Positions 1 through 8,345 are shown, counted from the first letter of the stretch. The stretch is DNA of 64,000 nucleotides from UBA11090 sp035560555 (GCA_035560555.1 DATMZF010000020.1:8726-72725), one strand, 5' to 3'. Numbers and translations: made by a program. The notes: generated from the sequence alone by a model not told the origin.

Positions 1-1
1 C

Positions 2-256
2 CTCGGCCAGCGAACGCCCGTCCTCCTCGCACCCGCCATGAACACGAATATGTGGAACAACCCCGCCGTCAAGGAGAATCTCGCGAAGCTCGCGGCCAGG
101 GGGTGGTTTGTGGTGGAGCCGAAGGAAGCCCTCCTCGCTTGCGGCGATCTCGGCAAGGGAGCGCTCGCCGACGTGGAGGTCATCGTTCGGGCCGTCGAGG
201 ATATTCTGGTCCACGGCGCCGCTGCCGTCGCCATCGCTCCCGGAATCTCGCCATGA
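2..256 (+). CDS. coaC: Phosphopantothenoylcysteine decarboxylase (CoaC), C-terminal part, cut by window start
   Basis: Flavoprotein that decarboxylates phosphopantothenoylcysteine in coenzyme A synthesis. The open frame enters from the left edge; the visible 84 residues carry the family signature APAMNTNMW followed by the substrate-clamp segment with LLACGDLGKG (the Cys of ACGD is the conserved one in this family). The protein stops about 25 residues after that segment, so it has no fused CoaB ligase domain as in most bacteria. CoaB must be separate, perhaps upstream and outside the window. The stop overlaps the next ATG as ATGA, so the two genes are co-transcribed. The internal ATG at 38 belongs to the PxMNxxMW motif and is not the start. 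Identification is firm; monofunctionality is inferred from the C-terminal end only. Confidence 0.85.
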   Translation, partial: LGQRTPVLLAPAMNTNMWNNPAVKENLAKLAARGWFVVEPKEALLACGDLGKGALADVEVIVRAVEDILVHGAAAVAIAPGISP

Positions 257-1287
257 GTGTCGATACCGTTTCCTTCGAAAGGCTCGAAGATTTCCGCGTC
301 GGCCACGTTTCTGACCTTGCGGGCGGCACCGGCTGTACGGTCGTCCTCTGCGGCGACGGAGCGGTCGCGGGCGTGGCCGTTAGGGGCGGCTCGCCCAGCA
401 CCAGGGAGACTGACGCCCTCGATCCCGCGATAGCGCGGAAGTCGGTCCACGCGGTACTCCTCGCGGGTGGGAGCGCTTATGGTTTGGACGCCGCGGCGGG
501 CGTCATGAAGTATCTGGAGGAGCGCGGCATCGGGCGGAATGTCGGCGTCGGCGTCGTTCCCATCGTCTGCGGCGCCGTGCTCTTCGATCTGGGCTGCGGC
601 GATCCAGCAGCAAGGCCAGACGTCGCGATGGGCTACGCAGCCTGTGAGGACGCGGCACGATCCTCCGCGTCCTCGCGCTACGGCAACGCGGACGCCACCT
701 CCCATCCAGGGTCCGTTCCCTGTGGGAACGTGGGCGCCGGCACCGGCGCGACGGTCGGCAAGGCCCTCGGCCGAACGCGGGCCATGAAGGGCGGCTTCGG
801 CGCCATCTGCCTCGCCGTGGACGAACTTGTCGTCGGCGCCATCCTCGCCGTGAACTGCGTCGGAGACGTGGTGGCCGACGCCGCGGAGGCCGGCAGAACG
901 CTCGCGGGAGTCCGCGGCGAGACGCCCGGCTCCTTCCTGAACGCCGAGGCCTGCATCCTCGCCCGCCGCGCCGAACGCCGCGACTTCTTCAGCGGGGAGA
1001 ATACCATAATCGGCGCCGTCATGACCAACGCCTCGCTCACCAAGGCCGAAGCGTCGCGGCTGGCATCGGTAGCCCACGACGGCATCGCGAGGGCGGTGCG
1101 CCCAGCCCACACAGCCTGGGACGGCGATACTATCTTCGCGCTGTCCAAAGGCGAGATTAATGCCGATCCCGACGCGGTTGGCATCCTCGCCGTCCGCGCC
1201 GTCGAACTCGCCGTGAGGCGCGCGGTCCTGGACGCGGCTTCGGCCTTCGGTTTTCCCGCCGCCTCCGACTGGGCTGCAGAGCGTTGA
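253..1287 (+). CDS. P1 family (S58/DmpA-like) peptidase
   Basis: 344-residue cytoplasmic N-terminal nucleophile hydrolase of the P1/DmpA family, whose characterised members are aminopeptidases that mature by self-cleavage. Family blocks in order: RVGHVSD near the N-terminus, LLAGGSAYGLDAAAGVM (about residue 75), GNVGAGTGATVGK (about residue 160), then TNASLTK, AHDGIARAVRP and DGDTIFALS in the C-terminal third. The start is the ATG of an ATGA overlap with the preceding CoaC gene; longer upstream starts only read through CoaC in another frame. Its physiological substrate is unknown. It ends 36 bases before the convergent dehydratase gene. Family assignment is strong, substrate unassigned. Confidence 0.88.
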   Translation: MSVDTVSFERLEDFRVGHVSDLAGGTGCTVVLCGDGAVAGVAVRGGSPSTRETDALDPAIARKSVHAVLLAGGSAYGLDAAAGVMKYLEERGIGRNVGVGVVPIVCGAVLFDLGCGDPAARPDVAMGYAACEDAARSSASSRYGNADATSHPGSVPCGNVGAGTGATVGKALGRTRAMKGGFGAICLAVDELVVGAILAVNCVGDVVADAAEAGRTLAGVRGETPGSFLNAEACILARRAERRDFFSGENTIIGAVMTNASLTKAEASRLASVAHDGIARAVRPAHTAWDGDTIFALSKGEINADPDAVGILAVRAVELAVRRAVLDAASAFGFPAASDWAAER

Positions 1288-1323
1288 ACCCGCGGGTAAA
1301 TGCTCTTATTTTGCCGCCGAGCG

Positions 1324-2937
1324 CTAAACCTCCGCCTCGTAGGAATATTTCCCCTCCATCTCCGACCGCAGAAAGGCCTGGCACTTCTGCGCCGTCGGCG
1401 TGCAGTTGAAGCCGCAGTCGCCGCCGCAGAGGCTCCCCGGCGCCGCCCGCCTATAATGCCGCTCGATCGCCAGGAGGCTCTCGTGGTAAGGGATGAGAGG
1501 ATCGATGCCGCAGAGGGCGAGATCGGCGTAGAGGGGCGCCGTCACGGCGGCGCGGAGCGTCCTCGTGAGGCAGGGGAACTCAAGGCCGCCGGGAACCGGG
1601 TCGCAGGGTATGCCCAGGTTAGCCTGCAGGGCCATCGAGGCCGCGTTCTCGACCTGGCGCCCGTCCCCCCCGGCCATCCAGGTTACGGCTCCCGATGCCA
1701 TAGCGCAGCAGACGCCGCTTTCACCGACACAGCCCACTTCGCCGCTCGCGTTGGTGTGGGTGAAGGCGAGGGCGCCCAGGCCCGCCGCGACGATCAGGGC
1801 CTCGATCATCTTTTCATGGGAAAAACCGCGAGCCTCGCGTACGGCATCGAGGGCCGAGAAAAGATAACCGCCCCCCGTCCCCATCGGCGCCGGCACGATC
1901 TTCACGCCCGGAAGCTTGGCGTTGGTGGAGAAGGCATGCACGAGGATATGGGTCGTAAGCGGGTCGGCGAGCTGGCGCTTTTCCCGGATGTAGCGGTCCC
2001 ACTGCCTCCCGTAGACGGGCAACAGCGGCGTGTCCTTCGCTTTGTCGTAGCCGATCCGCTCGAGGGCGTGGATCTGTTCGTCCATGATGGAAGCGATCAG
2101 CTCAAAGTATTCCCAGATTTCCGCGCGGCTCCAGCCCGACGAAGCCTTCTCGTACTCGATGGCAGCCTCGGCGAAAGAGATTCCCCGTTCCTCGGCGACT
2201 TTCCTCCACTCGCCCACGGTGCGGAAGAGCTGCGGTTTCTTCGCGGCGCTCGTCACCACGGGAAGCAGGGCGGGAAGGAAACGGATCTCTGCGCCCGGAA
2301 AGGCGGTCCGCGCCGCGGCGATGTCGGGCGGCGTGGAAGCCTCGAAAAAAACCGCGCTCGCGCCATCGTCCCGCTTCGCCCGCGAAACCTCGACGAGGCT
2401 CGTCCCCAGCCCGCGCGCGAAGGCTTCCACTCCTTTGTTGGACAGGGCCTCCTCTCCGCCAAAGGCGAGAAGGAGATGGGTGTCCGCCTGCCACTGGAAA
2501 GGGAAACCGTGAATACCGTAGGTCTTCACCATCCCCCCGCCCACCGATTGGGCGGTGAGGGTAGCTTTGTCTCCGTCTACGCCTTCCAGCTCGAAATGTA
2601 CGCTCCCAATCCTGCCGTTGTCCGCGGGAAGCTCGGCGAAGGCGTAGGAGATCCGCGAGGCCCGCGCGAGGGCGTGGGCCTCGAAGAGGCGGATATCGTC
2701 CGTCGCGAAGTCCTGGAGGCCGCCGAGGTAGCCCCTGTCCTCCATCATGTTGCCGAGGTTGGCCAGATGACGATCGCCTGGATTGAAGAGTATGCGGACG
2801 CGAGCGGGGGCGCTCTTCAGCGTGTGCCTGGCGATCCGTCCCACACGGCTTGTCCCGGCGAAACTCCCGCTGGAGCCTGGCTGCATGATGGGGCCCAGGA
2901 CGTCGTTGAAGAAATCGGGGTAGAAAATCTTTGACAT
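1324..2937 (-). CDS. Fused iron-sulfur L-serine dehydratase family protein (beta-alpha), possible L-cysteine desulfidase
   Basis: 537-residue single-chain Fe-S L-serine ammonia-lyase. The beta-type domain (residues 1-180, starting MSKIFYPDFFNDVLGPIMQP) precedes the alpha-type catalytic domain, which has GEVGCVGESGVCCAM and IPCDPVPGGLEFPCLTR. These supply the three cysteines that bind the [4Fe-4S] cluster in the family. The C-terminus carries an extra Cys-rich tail (C504, C508, C512, C519; CX3CX3CX6C) that I do not recognise from standard SdaA/SdaB. It lies last in an operon behind an ABC importer that looks cystine-like. Deamination of serine to pyruvate is the family reaction. The context makes cysteine breakdown to pyruvate, sulfide and ammonia an equally good hypothesis. 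Confidence 0.8.
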   Translation of the reverse strand: MSKIFYPDFFNDVLGPIMQPGSSGSFAGTSRVGRIARHTLKSAPARVRILFNPGDRHLANLGNMMEDRGYLGGLQDFATDDIRLFEAHALARASRISYAFAELPADNGRIGSVHFELEGVDGDKATLTAQSVGGGMVKTYGIHGFPFQWQADTHLLLAFGGEEALSNKGVEAFARGLGTSLVEVSRAKRDDGASAVFFEASTPPDIAAARTAFPGAEIRFLPALLPVVTSAAKKPQLFRTVGEWRKVAEERGISFAEAAIEYEKASSGWSRAEIWEYFELIASIMDEQIHALERIGYDKAKDTPLLPVYGRQWDRYIREKRQLADPLTTHILVHAFSTNAKLPGVKIVPAPMGTGGGYLFSALDAVREARGFSHEKMIEALIVAAGLGALAFTHTNASGEVGCVGESGVCCAMASGAVTWMAGGDGRQVENAASMALQANLGIPCDPVPGGLEFPCLTRTLRAAVTAPLYADLALCGIDPLIPYHESLLAIERHYRRAAPGSLCGGDCGFNCTPTAQKCQAFLRSEMEGKYSYEAEV

Positions 2938-2992
2938 GGCGGTATTCTCCTTTCGTGAATTCGGCAGCCCGGAACGCGAGCTGCCGCGCCTA

Positions 2993-3730
2993 TCAGGCGA
3001 GATGTGTCCGCGACAGAAAGCGCTTCGTGCGCTCCTGGGCGGGGCGGAGGAAAATGTCTTCGGGGGAGCCTTCCTCCGCGACGACCCCCTCGTCCAGGAA
3101 AAGCACCCTGCTGGATACGTCCCGAGCGAAGCGCATCTCGTGCGTGACCACCAGCATCGTCATCCCTTCCGCGGCTATCTCGTTCATGACGCCGAGCACC
3201 TCGCCCACCCATTCGGGATCGAGGGCGCTCGTCGGTTCGTCGAAGAGCATGATTTCCGGGTCCACGGCCAGGGCCCTCGCTATACCGACCCGCTGCTGCT
3301 GGCCGCCCGAGAGCCTGGAAGGGTATTCGTCGCGTTTCTCGGCGAGGCCGACCCTGCCCAGGAGGCTCAGGCCGATCTCATCCGCCTGCCGGACGGGAAG
3401 CTTTTTCACTTTCGTCAGGCTCAAGGTCACGTTCTGTAGGGCAGTGAGATTCTTGAAGAGGTGGTAGTGCTGAAACACCATCGATGTCTTCGCGCGTAGG
3501 GCCGAAACCTGCGATTTCGTCGCCAAAGCCGCATCGGCGGCCGCTCCCGAGATCTCGATCGAGCCGCGGTCGGGCTTCTCCAGCCAATTGATCATGCGGA
3601 GCAGCGTGGTCTTTCCCGCGCCGCTCGGGCCTATCAAGGTCACAACTTCGCCCCGTTCGACCTTTATATCGATGCCGCGGAGGACGGCGTTTGTGCCGTA
3701 GGTCTTATATATGCCGTCGATCACCATCAT
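2993..3730 (-). CDS. Amino acid ABC transporter ATP-binding protein
   Basis: 245-residue ATPase of the polar amino acid (GlnQ/TcyC-like) importer family. Walker A is GPSGAGKTT (about residue 34), the Q-loop region is MVFQHYHLF, the signature LSGGQQQRV, Walker B IMLFDEPTSALD, followed by the H-loop VVTHEM. The start is the first of two adjacent ATGs and overlaps the permease stop as ATGA, indicating translational coupling. It powers the permease encoded upstream and would feed the dehydratase encoded downstream. Domain and family are certain; cystine specificity is inferred only from the binding protein. Confidence 0.93.
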   Translation of the reverse strand: MMVIDGIYKTYGTNAVLRGIDIKVERGEVVTLIGPSGAGKTTLLRMINWLEKPDRGSIEISGAAADAALATKSQVSALRAKTSMVFQHYHLFKNLTALQNVTLSLTKVKKLPVRQADEIGLSLLGRVGLAEKRDEYPSRLSGGQQQRVGIARALAVDPEIMLFDEPTSALDPEWVGEVLGVMNEIAAEGMTMLVVTHEMRFARDVSSRVLFLDEGVVAEEGSPEDIFLRPAQERTKRFLSRTHLA

Positions 3731-4443
3731 GCGCTTCTCTCCCTGTCGTAGCGCCGCAGCCGCCTTTCGACGGCCGCCACCACGCGCTCGATCGCGATGC
3801 AGATCACCCAGTAGATGACCGATACAACGATATAGATTTCGAAGAACCGGAACGACCGGGATCCCACGATCTTCGCCTCGGCCATCATGTCCACCACGGA
3901 AATGCTGAAGGCCAGCGACGTTTCCTTGACGAGTGATATGAAGGAATTGCCCAGCGGGGGCAGGGCGGTGGCGAACGCCTGTGGCAGGATGACACTGCGG
4001 AGCGCTTGGCCCGTCGTCATGTCGACGCTGTAACAGGCCTCGAGCTGGCCGACGTCGACGGCCAGCATCGCGCTCCGAATTGTCTCCGACATGTATGCCG
4101 CCGAGTTGAGCGAAAAGGCGAAGAAAGCGAAGACCAGCCTCGGCACGGCGTTGATGTTCAAGTTCGTGCCCAGGGACTCGTTGATCCCCTGTAACAAGAC
4201 CGGAAGGCCATAGTAGGACAGATAAAGCTGGACGATCATAGGCGTTCCGCGGATGAAGGAGATGAAAAGCTTCGCCGCGGCGTCGAGGCCCCGGACCTTG
4301 AAATACCTGATCAGTGCTATTCCCAGGGCGAGCGCGAAGCCGATCGAACAGGACACTATTGCCATGAGCAGGGTGATGGGAAGATACGCAATTATCTCTG
4401 GCACGGTCGAAACCATGAACTTTATGTCGAAAATGCTGCCCAT
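3727..4443 (-). CDS. Amino acid ABC transporter permease (His/Glu/Gln/Arg/opine family)
   Basis: 238-residue inner-membrane permease with about five hydrophobic segments and the conserved coupling region ending near SVILPQAFATALPPLGNSFI, typical of the HisM/TcyB family. A longer reading frame exists, but the start chosen (MGSIFDIKF) has GAGGAG eight bases upstream and matches family length. It overlaps the ATPase gene by four bases. The 143 bases separating it from the binding-protein gene contain a strong hairpin. Being the only permease in the operon, it probably acts as a homodimer. Confidence 0.92.
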   Translation of the reverse strand: MGSIFDIKFMVSTVPEIIAYLPITLLMAIVSCSIGFALALGIALIRYFKVRGLDAAAKLFISFIRGTPMIVQLYLSYYGLPVLLQGINESLGTNLNINAVPRLVFAFFAFSLNSAAYMSETIRSAMLAVDVGQLEACYSVDMTTGQALRSVILPQAFATALPPLGNSFISLVKETSLAFSISVVDMMAEAKIVGSRSFRFFEIYIVVSVIYWVICIAIERVVAAVERRLRRYDRERSA

Positions 4444-4518
4444 AAGGGCTCCTCGGAAAAAGTATGGATTAAGATTATAGGCGGAGGTCGCAGGCGATCG
4501 GGTCGTGTAAGGACGAAA

Positions 4519-4569
4519 GGCGGGACAGCGCAAAGTCGGCGCCATAGCGCCGCCCTGCGCCGTCCCGCC
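4519..4569 (-). repeat. Stable hairpin between binding-protein and permease genes
   Basis: Arms GGCGGGAC (4519-4526) and GTCCCGCC (4562-4569) extend inward through GCGCA/TGCGC with one mismatch. There is no U-tract on the minus-strand transcript side, so it is more likely an mRNA-stabilising or processing stem than a full terminator. Such stems let the binding protein be made in excess over the permease. A similar stem follows the ChvE gene at 48607. Confidence 0.55.
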
Positions 4570-4586
4570 GGGAATGCTCTATCGCG

Positions 4587-5417
4587 TTATTTGGCCGCGG
4601 CCTTGTTGGTCGTGAAGTCCTTGCCGAACCATTTGACGGAGATCTTGGAGAGGCTTCCATCAGCGATGAGCGACGCCAGGGCTTTATCCACCAACTTCTT
4701 GTCCCGCGCTCCTTTTTCGTTGCGGGAGAAGAGCAGATACACGGGCGTGGCGTCCCTGTCGGTGCGCAGCGCGTAGTCGAGGGGAAGGTTCTGGTTCTTG
4801 ATGAAGAGGCCGGTGGTGATGGGATCGTTCAACGTCGCGTCGACGCGGCCCGACGCTACATCGGCGAACATGAGAGCCACGTTGCCGTCGTAGTACTGGA
4901 TCTTCACCTTGTTGCTGTGGGTCGCGTTGTAGTTTTCGAGCCATGAGGTGTTGTAGGAACCGACGCCGGCGGCGACCGTCTTGCCTTCAAGATCGGCTAT
5001 TGTCTTGATATCGGTGCGGCCCTTCTTGAAGATGATCGCGCCGTATCCATAGAGATAGGGGGATTCGGAAAAGAGGTATTTCTCCTCCCTGGCTTTGTTC
5101 TTTGAAATCTGGTTCGCGATGATGTCGAACTTGCCTGATTCCAGGGCGACGAAGATCGCGTCCCAGGCCGTAGGCTCGAAATGGAAGGCGAATCCATCCG
5201 TCCGCTCGTCGATCGCGCGTATAACGTCGGCGTCGTAGCCGGACACCGTCCCGTCCTTTTCAATGAAGTTGTACGGCGGATAGGCGCCCTCGAGCCCGAC
5301 GACGATGACCTCGTCCTTGCCTGCCGCTGGCGTCTTCGATGCTTGGGCGAAAAGCTTATTTCCTGATGCGGCGATCGCGAAAAGCAACACTGCCGCGGTG
5401 AGAATTTTGGATTTCAT
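4587..5417 (-). CDS. Amino acid (cystine-like) ABC transporter substrate-binding protein
   Basis: 276-residue periplasmic binding protein with a signal peptide (MKSKILTAAVLLFAIAASGNKLFAQA, about 25 residues). The bacterial SBP family 3 fold begins at VGLEGAYPPYNFI; GYDADVIRAI and FDIIANQISKNKAREEKYLFS follow. The ANQ...N..R.EKY pattern resembles TcyA/TcyJ/FliY cystine-binding proteins, though specificity cannot be proven from sequence. First gene of a minus-strand operon: binding protein, permease, ATPase, dehydratase. Its leader carries the conserved RNA element and the TACCACA-N-TGTGGTA operator shared with the metY leader, which supports a sulfur amino acid substrate. AGGAG precedes the ATG. 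Confidence 0.85.
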   Translation of the reverse strand: MKSKILTAAVLLFAIAASGNKLFAQASKTPAAGKDEVIVVGLEGAYPPYNFIEKDGTVSGYDADVIRAIDERTDGFAFHFEPTAWDAIFVALESGKFDIIANQISKNKAREEKYLFSESPYLYGYGAIIFKKGRTDIKTIADLEGKTVAAGVGSYNTSWLENYNATHSNKVKIQYYDGNVALMFADVASGRVDATLNDPITTGLFIKNQNLPLDYALRTDRDATPVYLLFSRNEKGARDKKLVDKALASLIADGSLSKISVKWFGKDFTTNKAAAK

Positions 5418-5476
5418 GGAATGCTCCTGGAGGATTCTTCTCGGGACGCTCTGTCGCGATCCCGACCGAGATTCAT

Positions 5477-5601
5477 GCGGTCACCCTTTGGGCGGCCGCG
5501 GCGGGTAGCCCCGTCAATCCCCCGCAGCGCGACGCGCGCGATGGGGAGAACGGGGCATTGTCATGCCACATATCATTCCTTGTCTGCCGTCGCGTTCGCT
5601 C
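5477..5601 (-). promoter_or_regulatory. Conserved structured leader RNA, copy A (cystine importer operon)
   Basis: On the minus strand the leader has GAGCGAACGCGACGG at its 5' end, then AATGATATGTGGCATGA. Stem P1 is GCCCCG (5556-5551) with CGGGGC (5513-5508), and inner stem P2 is TCCCC (5547-5543) with GGGGA (5522-5518). The loop holds GCGCGCGTCGCG, and a 3' hairpin P3 has GCGGCCGCCC-AAA-GGGTGACCGC with one mismatch. The same blocks occur in the metA and metY leaders in the same order, with different but complementary P2 and P3 sequences. The element begins about 67 nt after the predicted transcription start; the AUG is about 60 nt beyond its end. It matches no riboswitch consensus I know. 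Confidence 0.75.
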
Positions 5602-5654
5602 ACCTTGATTCTCCGCACGCGGAAGCCTTTCGACTTTCGCCTTTGTCAAGCTTA

Positions 5655-5703
5655 TACCACACTGTGGTAGTGGAACTATGCACAGGTGAAAACACTGTGT
5701 CAA
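5655..5703 (-). promoter_or_regulatory. Promoter and palindromic operator of the cystine importer operon
   Basis: Read on the minus strand: -35 TTGACA (5703-5698), 17-bp spacer, -10 CATAGT (5680-5675), then the perfect palindrome TACCACAGTGTGGTA (5669-5655) covering the expected start site near 5668. The identical -35 and -10 hexamers, same spacer length and the same palindrome (one different central base) occur at metY. The position over +1 suggests a repressor site. The binding protein is unknown; the divergent MarR gene at 5819 is one candidate. Confidence 0.75.
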
Positions 5704-5818
5704 TATATGATTCCGCTTTTTTAAAATACGGACGCGTTTTTTATATCCGCCACTCTATCCGCAAAATATGTGGTTGCAAAACACAACAGTTTCATGGTAC
5801 AACCAATAAGGAGGATCA

Positions 5819-6319
5819 ATGGAAACTAAAAACGGCTCAAAGGCTCTGCGGGAGACCGTCAGGCTCTTGGAAAGACGGCTTGGAATGCTCGCCGAACGCG
5901 AGAACTCATGCTGCGAGGTTACTTTTTCCCAGTGCCACGCGGTAGTCGAGCTGGGCCGGGCTGGGGAAATCTCGCTGAACGACCTGGCGGTCCTCCTCAC
6001 CCTCGACAAGAGCACGATGAGCCGGACGATCAGCGCGCTGGTAGGGAAGGGGATGGTCATCAGGGAAGTCGATCCCGAGGACAGGCGTTATGTCTCGATC
6101 AGGCTGACGGAGATGGGAGAAAAGAAATTTCACGATATCGAAGTCGATATGGACGAGTATTTCGGCCGCGTGTATGGCCGGCTTCCAGAAAACAGGAAGG
6201 AACAAGTGATGGAAAGCTTGAATCTTCTATTACAGGCATTGGATGAAAACGATGGCGCGGGTAATTCCCCCGCCGGGACGAGAGCCGTCAATGTCCGCGG
6301 ACCGGAGGAAAAAGGATGA
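5819..6319 (+). CDS. MarR family transcriptional regulator with N-terminal cysteine cluster
   Basis: 166-residue winged-helix regulator. The DNA-recognition region is LSLNDLAVLLTLDKSTMSRTISALVGKG-like (about residues 55-80), followed by the wing DPEDRRYVSIRLTEMG. C31, C32 and C39 (SCCEVTFSQC) lie in the dimer/effector helix, suggesting thiol, metal or metalloid sensing. A strong AAGGAGG precedes the ATG. It heads an operon with an amino acid permease (ATGA overlap) and a methyltransferase, and is divergent from the cystine importer operon, whose promoter and operator lie in the 400-bp intergenic region. It likely controls its own operon and perhaps the divergent one. The effector is unknown. 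Confidence 0.88.
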   Translation: METKNGSKALRETVRLLERRLGMLAERENSCCEVTFSQCHAVVELGRAGEISLNDLAVLLTLDKSTMSRTISALVGKGMVIREVDPEDRRYVSIRLTEMGEKKFHDIEVDMDEYFGRVYGRLPENRKEQVMESLNLLLQALDENDGAGNSPAGTRAVNVRGPEEKG

Positions 6320-7614
6320 ACGGCCTCAGGAAAACGATCACCACGTGGAAAGGCGTGACGCTCGCCGTCAGCATGATAATCGGTTCGGGACTGCTCGGAT
6401 TGCCGGGCATGGCGCTGGAGGTCGGGAATGTCCATACGGCGGCCGGGGGATGGATGCTGATCGCCCTCGCCCTGATTCCCTTGGTGTACATTTTCACGCG
6501 GTTGGGGCTGAAGTTCACTTCCTCCGCGGGCCTTTCCCGATACGCGCGGGAGAGCATGGGCGCCTGGGGTGGTCACGCGGTCGCGGCGGTATTGTGCGGG
6601 ACCTTCACGATCGGCATTCCCGCGCTCGCGCTGATCGGCGGCGCCTATGCCAAGGATCTTCTCGGCCTGCCGGAGAACTCGATCTATTGGCTGGCCCTCG
6701 TCATCCTGGCGCTCGCGGCCGCGGGAAACCTCCTCGGCGCGAAGGTCATAAACATCGTGAATTCCGCCTCGCTGATAGCCCTGACCGCGATGGTTCTCCT
6801 CATCATCGTCTCGAATATCCCCTTTCTCGGCGCCGGCCTGAAAGTGTTCGGAGAAACAATGACCAGGGCTGGAGATCTCGACTACCGCGATCTTTGGCGC
6901 GTGACGGCTATCCTTTTTTGGGCCTTCATCGGCTGGGAAAACCTGTCGTTCAGCCTGGAAGAGTTCAAAAATCCGGCGAAAAGCATCCCCCGCGTCTTCT
7001 GGCTCAGCTTCCTCGTGGTACTCTTCCTCTATTTCGGCATCATTGTCACGAGCATAGGCGCCGAAGCCTCCGGCATATCCGTCAGAGGCGCGTCGGGACT
7101 GACCGCCTTGGTCAAGCAGACGCCGATGGGCGTTTTCCAGGCGGCCATCATGGCCCTCGTCATACCGGCCAACGCCATCGCCTGGGTCTTGAGCGCGAGC
7201 AGGCTGTACTACGCTTCGGGGCGGGATGGAATCCTGCCGTCTTTCCTGGGCCGTTTGGCGAAAGACGGAACGCCCCTGAATAGCGTCCTCGTCTCCTTTG
7301 TCGCGTATTCCCTCGCCATCGCCGTAACCTATGTTTTCAGGATAAACCTGTCCGGCCTTGTGCTGATCGTCAGCCAAAACTTCCTCGTGCTCTACGTGAT
7401 CAGCATTTTTGCCTATTGGAAAACGGAGAAGAGCAATCGGCGCTGGATAGTCACTGCTTTGGCGGCCCTATCCTGCGGATTTCTTTTGTCGGGGTTCAAT
7501 TGGTGGATTCTGTACCCATTAGCCCTCCTCCTGGTCGGCTATCTCGGGTATCGGCGGACCAACGCGCGGAAAAAGTTTAATTACGATGGAGGTGGATTGG
7601 ATGGAAAGCAGTAA
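6316..7614 (+). CDS. APC family amino acid permease
   Basis: 432-residue integral membrane protein with about 12 predicted transmembrane segments. The first has the APC unwound-helix motif MIIGSGLLGLPG (about residues 20-31). Other family marks are the segment FWAFIGWENLSFSLEEFKNP (about residue 205) and ASRLYYASGRDGILP before the late helices. It probably takes up or exports an amino acid by proton-coupled antiport or symport, like YjeH-type members. The start overlaps the MarR stop (ATGA) with GGAGG upstream, and the C-terminus overlaps the start region of the methyltransferase gene, so all three are one operon. Substrate unknown. Confidence 0.88.
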   Translation: MNGLRKTITTWKGVTLAVSMIIGSGLLGLPGMALEVGNVHTAAGGWMLIALALIPLVYIFTRLGLKFTSSAGLSRYARESMGAWGGHAVAAVLCGTFTIGIPALALIGGAYAKDLLGLPENSIYWLALVILALAAAGNLLGAKVINIVNSASLIALTAMVLLIIVSNIPFLGAGLKVFGETMTRAGDLDYRDLWRVTAILFWAFIGWENLSFSLEEFKNPAKSIPRVFWLSFLVVLFLYFGIIVTSIGAEASGISVRGASGLTALVKQTPMGVFQAAIMALVIPANAIAWVLSASRLYYASGRDGILPSFLGRLAKDGTPLNSVLVSFVAYSLAIAVTYVFRINLSGLVLIVSQNFLVLYVISIFAYWKTEKSNRRWIVTALAALSCGFLLSGFNWWILYPLALLLVGYLGYRRTNARKKFNYDGGGLDGKQ

Positions 7615-8245
7615 AAACTATTTCGACCGGGTGGCCGGTCAGTGGGACGCGATGCGGGAAAAGTTCTTTTCGACGGCGATCAGGGATAAGGCCATGACCG
7701 TCGCTTCGGTCGAGCCGGGGAAACTGGCGGCCGATATCGGCGCGGGCACCGGCTTCATGAGCGAAGGCTTGATACGCGAAGGGCTGAAGGTGATCGCCGT
7801 CGACCAGTCGGTGGAAATACTCGAAGCGATGAGGAAGAAATTCCCCGGCGCCGATATCAATTACCGCCAGGGCGACGCCGGAAAGCTCCCGATCGGCGAT
7901 GGCGGCGTCGACTATGTCTTCGCGAACATGCTTCTCCACCACGCCGAAGATCCGAGCGCCGCGATCGCCGAAATGGCGAGGATCCTTCGCGGCGGCGGCG
8001 TCCTCGTGATCACCGACCTGGACGAACACAAGTTCGAGTTCCTGCGGACCGAACAGCATGACCGCTGGATGGGCTTTAGGCGCGACGATCTGCGGCTCTG
8101 GCTCGCCGCCGCCGGGCTCGAGAATGTCGCTGTCGACTGCGCGGGCGAAAACTGCTGCGCGCACTCTGATTGCGGCTCGGAATACGCGGCGATCAGCATA
8201 TTCATCGCTTCGGGGACAAAGCGCATATCAAATTCCGCATATTGA
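7601..8245 (+). CDS. Class I SAM-dependent methyltransferase with cysteine-rich C-terminus
   Basis: 214-residue Rossmann-fold methyltransferase. Motif I is DIGAGTGFMSEGL (residues 45-57), the acidic ribose-binding residue is in VIAVDQS (64-70), and motif IV includes FANMLLHH. The C-terminus has four cysteines (C180, C185, C186, C191; GENCCAHSDCG), which may bind a metal or metalloid or form disulfides. Start at 7601 because GGAGGTGG sits just upstream; an earlier in-frame ATG at 7586 has no ribosome binding site. Co-transcribed with the Cys-cluster MarR regulator and permease, it may methylate a thiol, selenium or arsenic compound, but the substrate is not readable from sequence. Confidence 0.85.
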   Translation: MESSKNYFDRVAGQWDAMREKFFSTAIRDKAMTVASVEPGKLAADIGAGTGFMSEGLIREGLKVIAVDQSVEILEAMRKKFPGADINYRQGDAGKLPIGDGGVDYVFANMLLHHAEDPSAAIAEMARILRGGGVLVITDLDEHKFEFLRTEQHDRWMGFRRDDLRLWLAAAGLENVAVDCAGENCCAHSDCGSEYAAISIFIASGTKRISNSAY

Positions 8246-8270
8246 CAGTTCATTTGTAGTTATGCATAGT
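8242..8270 (+). promoter_or_regulatory. metA promoter
   Basis: TTGACA (8242-8247), 17-bp spacer, CATAGT (8265-8270). This is the same pair of hexamers and spacing as at the cystine-importer and metY promoters. It overlaps the methyltransferase stop codon. No TACCACA palindrome follows here, so metA appears to lack the DNA operator found at the other two. Expected start near 8277. Confidence 0.7.
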
Positions 8271-8345
8271 AACGCAATCACAAGACGGCTCGCCCGCGCC
8301 GAACCTTTCGGCCCCGAGCCATTCTATCGGAGGAATAGCGTCCAT

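Noticed and set aside
1300..2934. Long plus-strand open frame (544 codons) opposite the dehydratase gene
   Set aside because: It is a G+C-driven shadow: the minus strand carries clear family motifs, and the plus frame shows Arg/Gly/Ala-rich composition without recognisable domains or a ribosome binding site.
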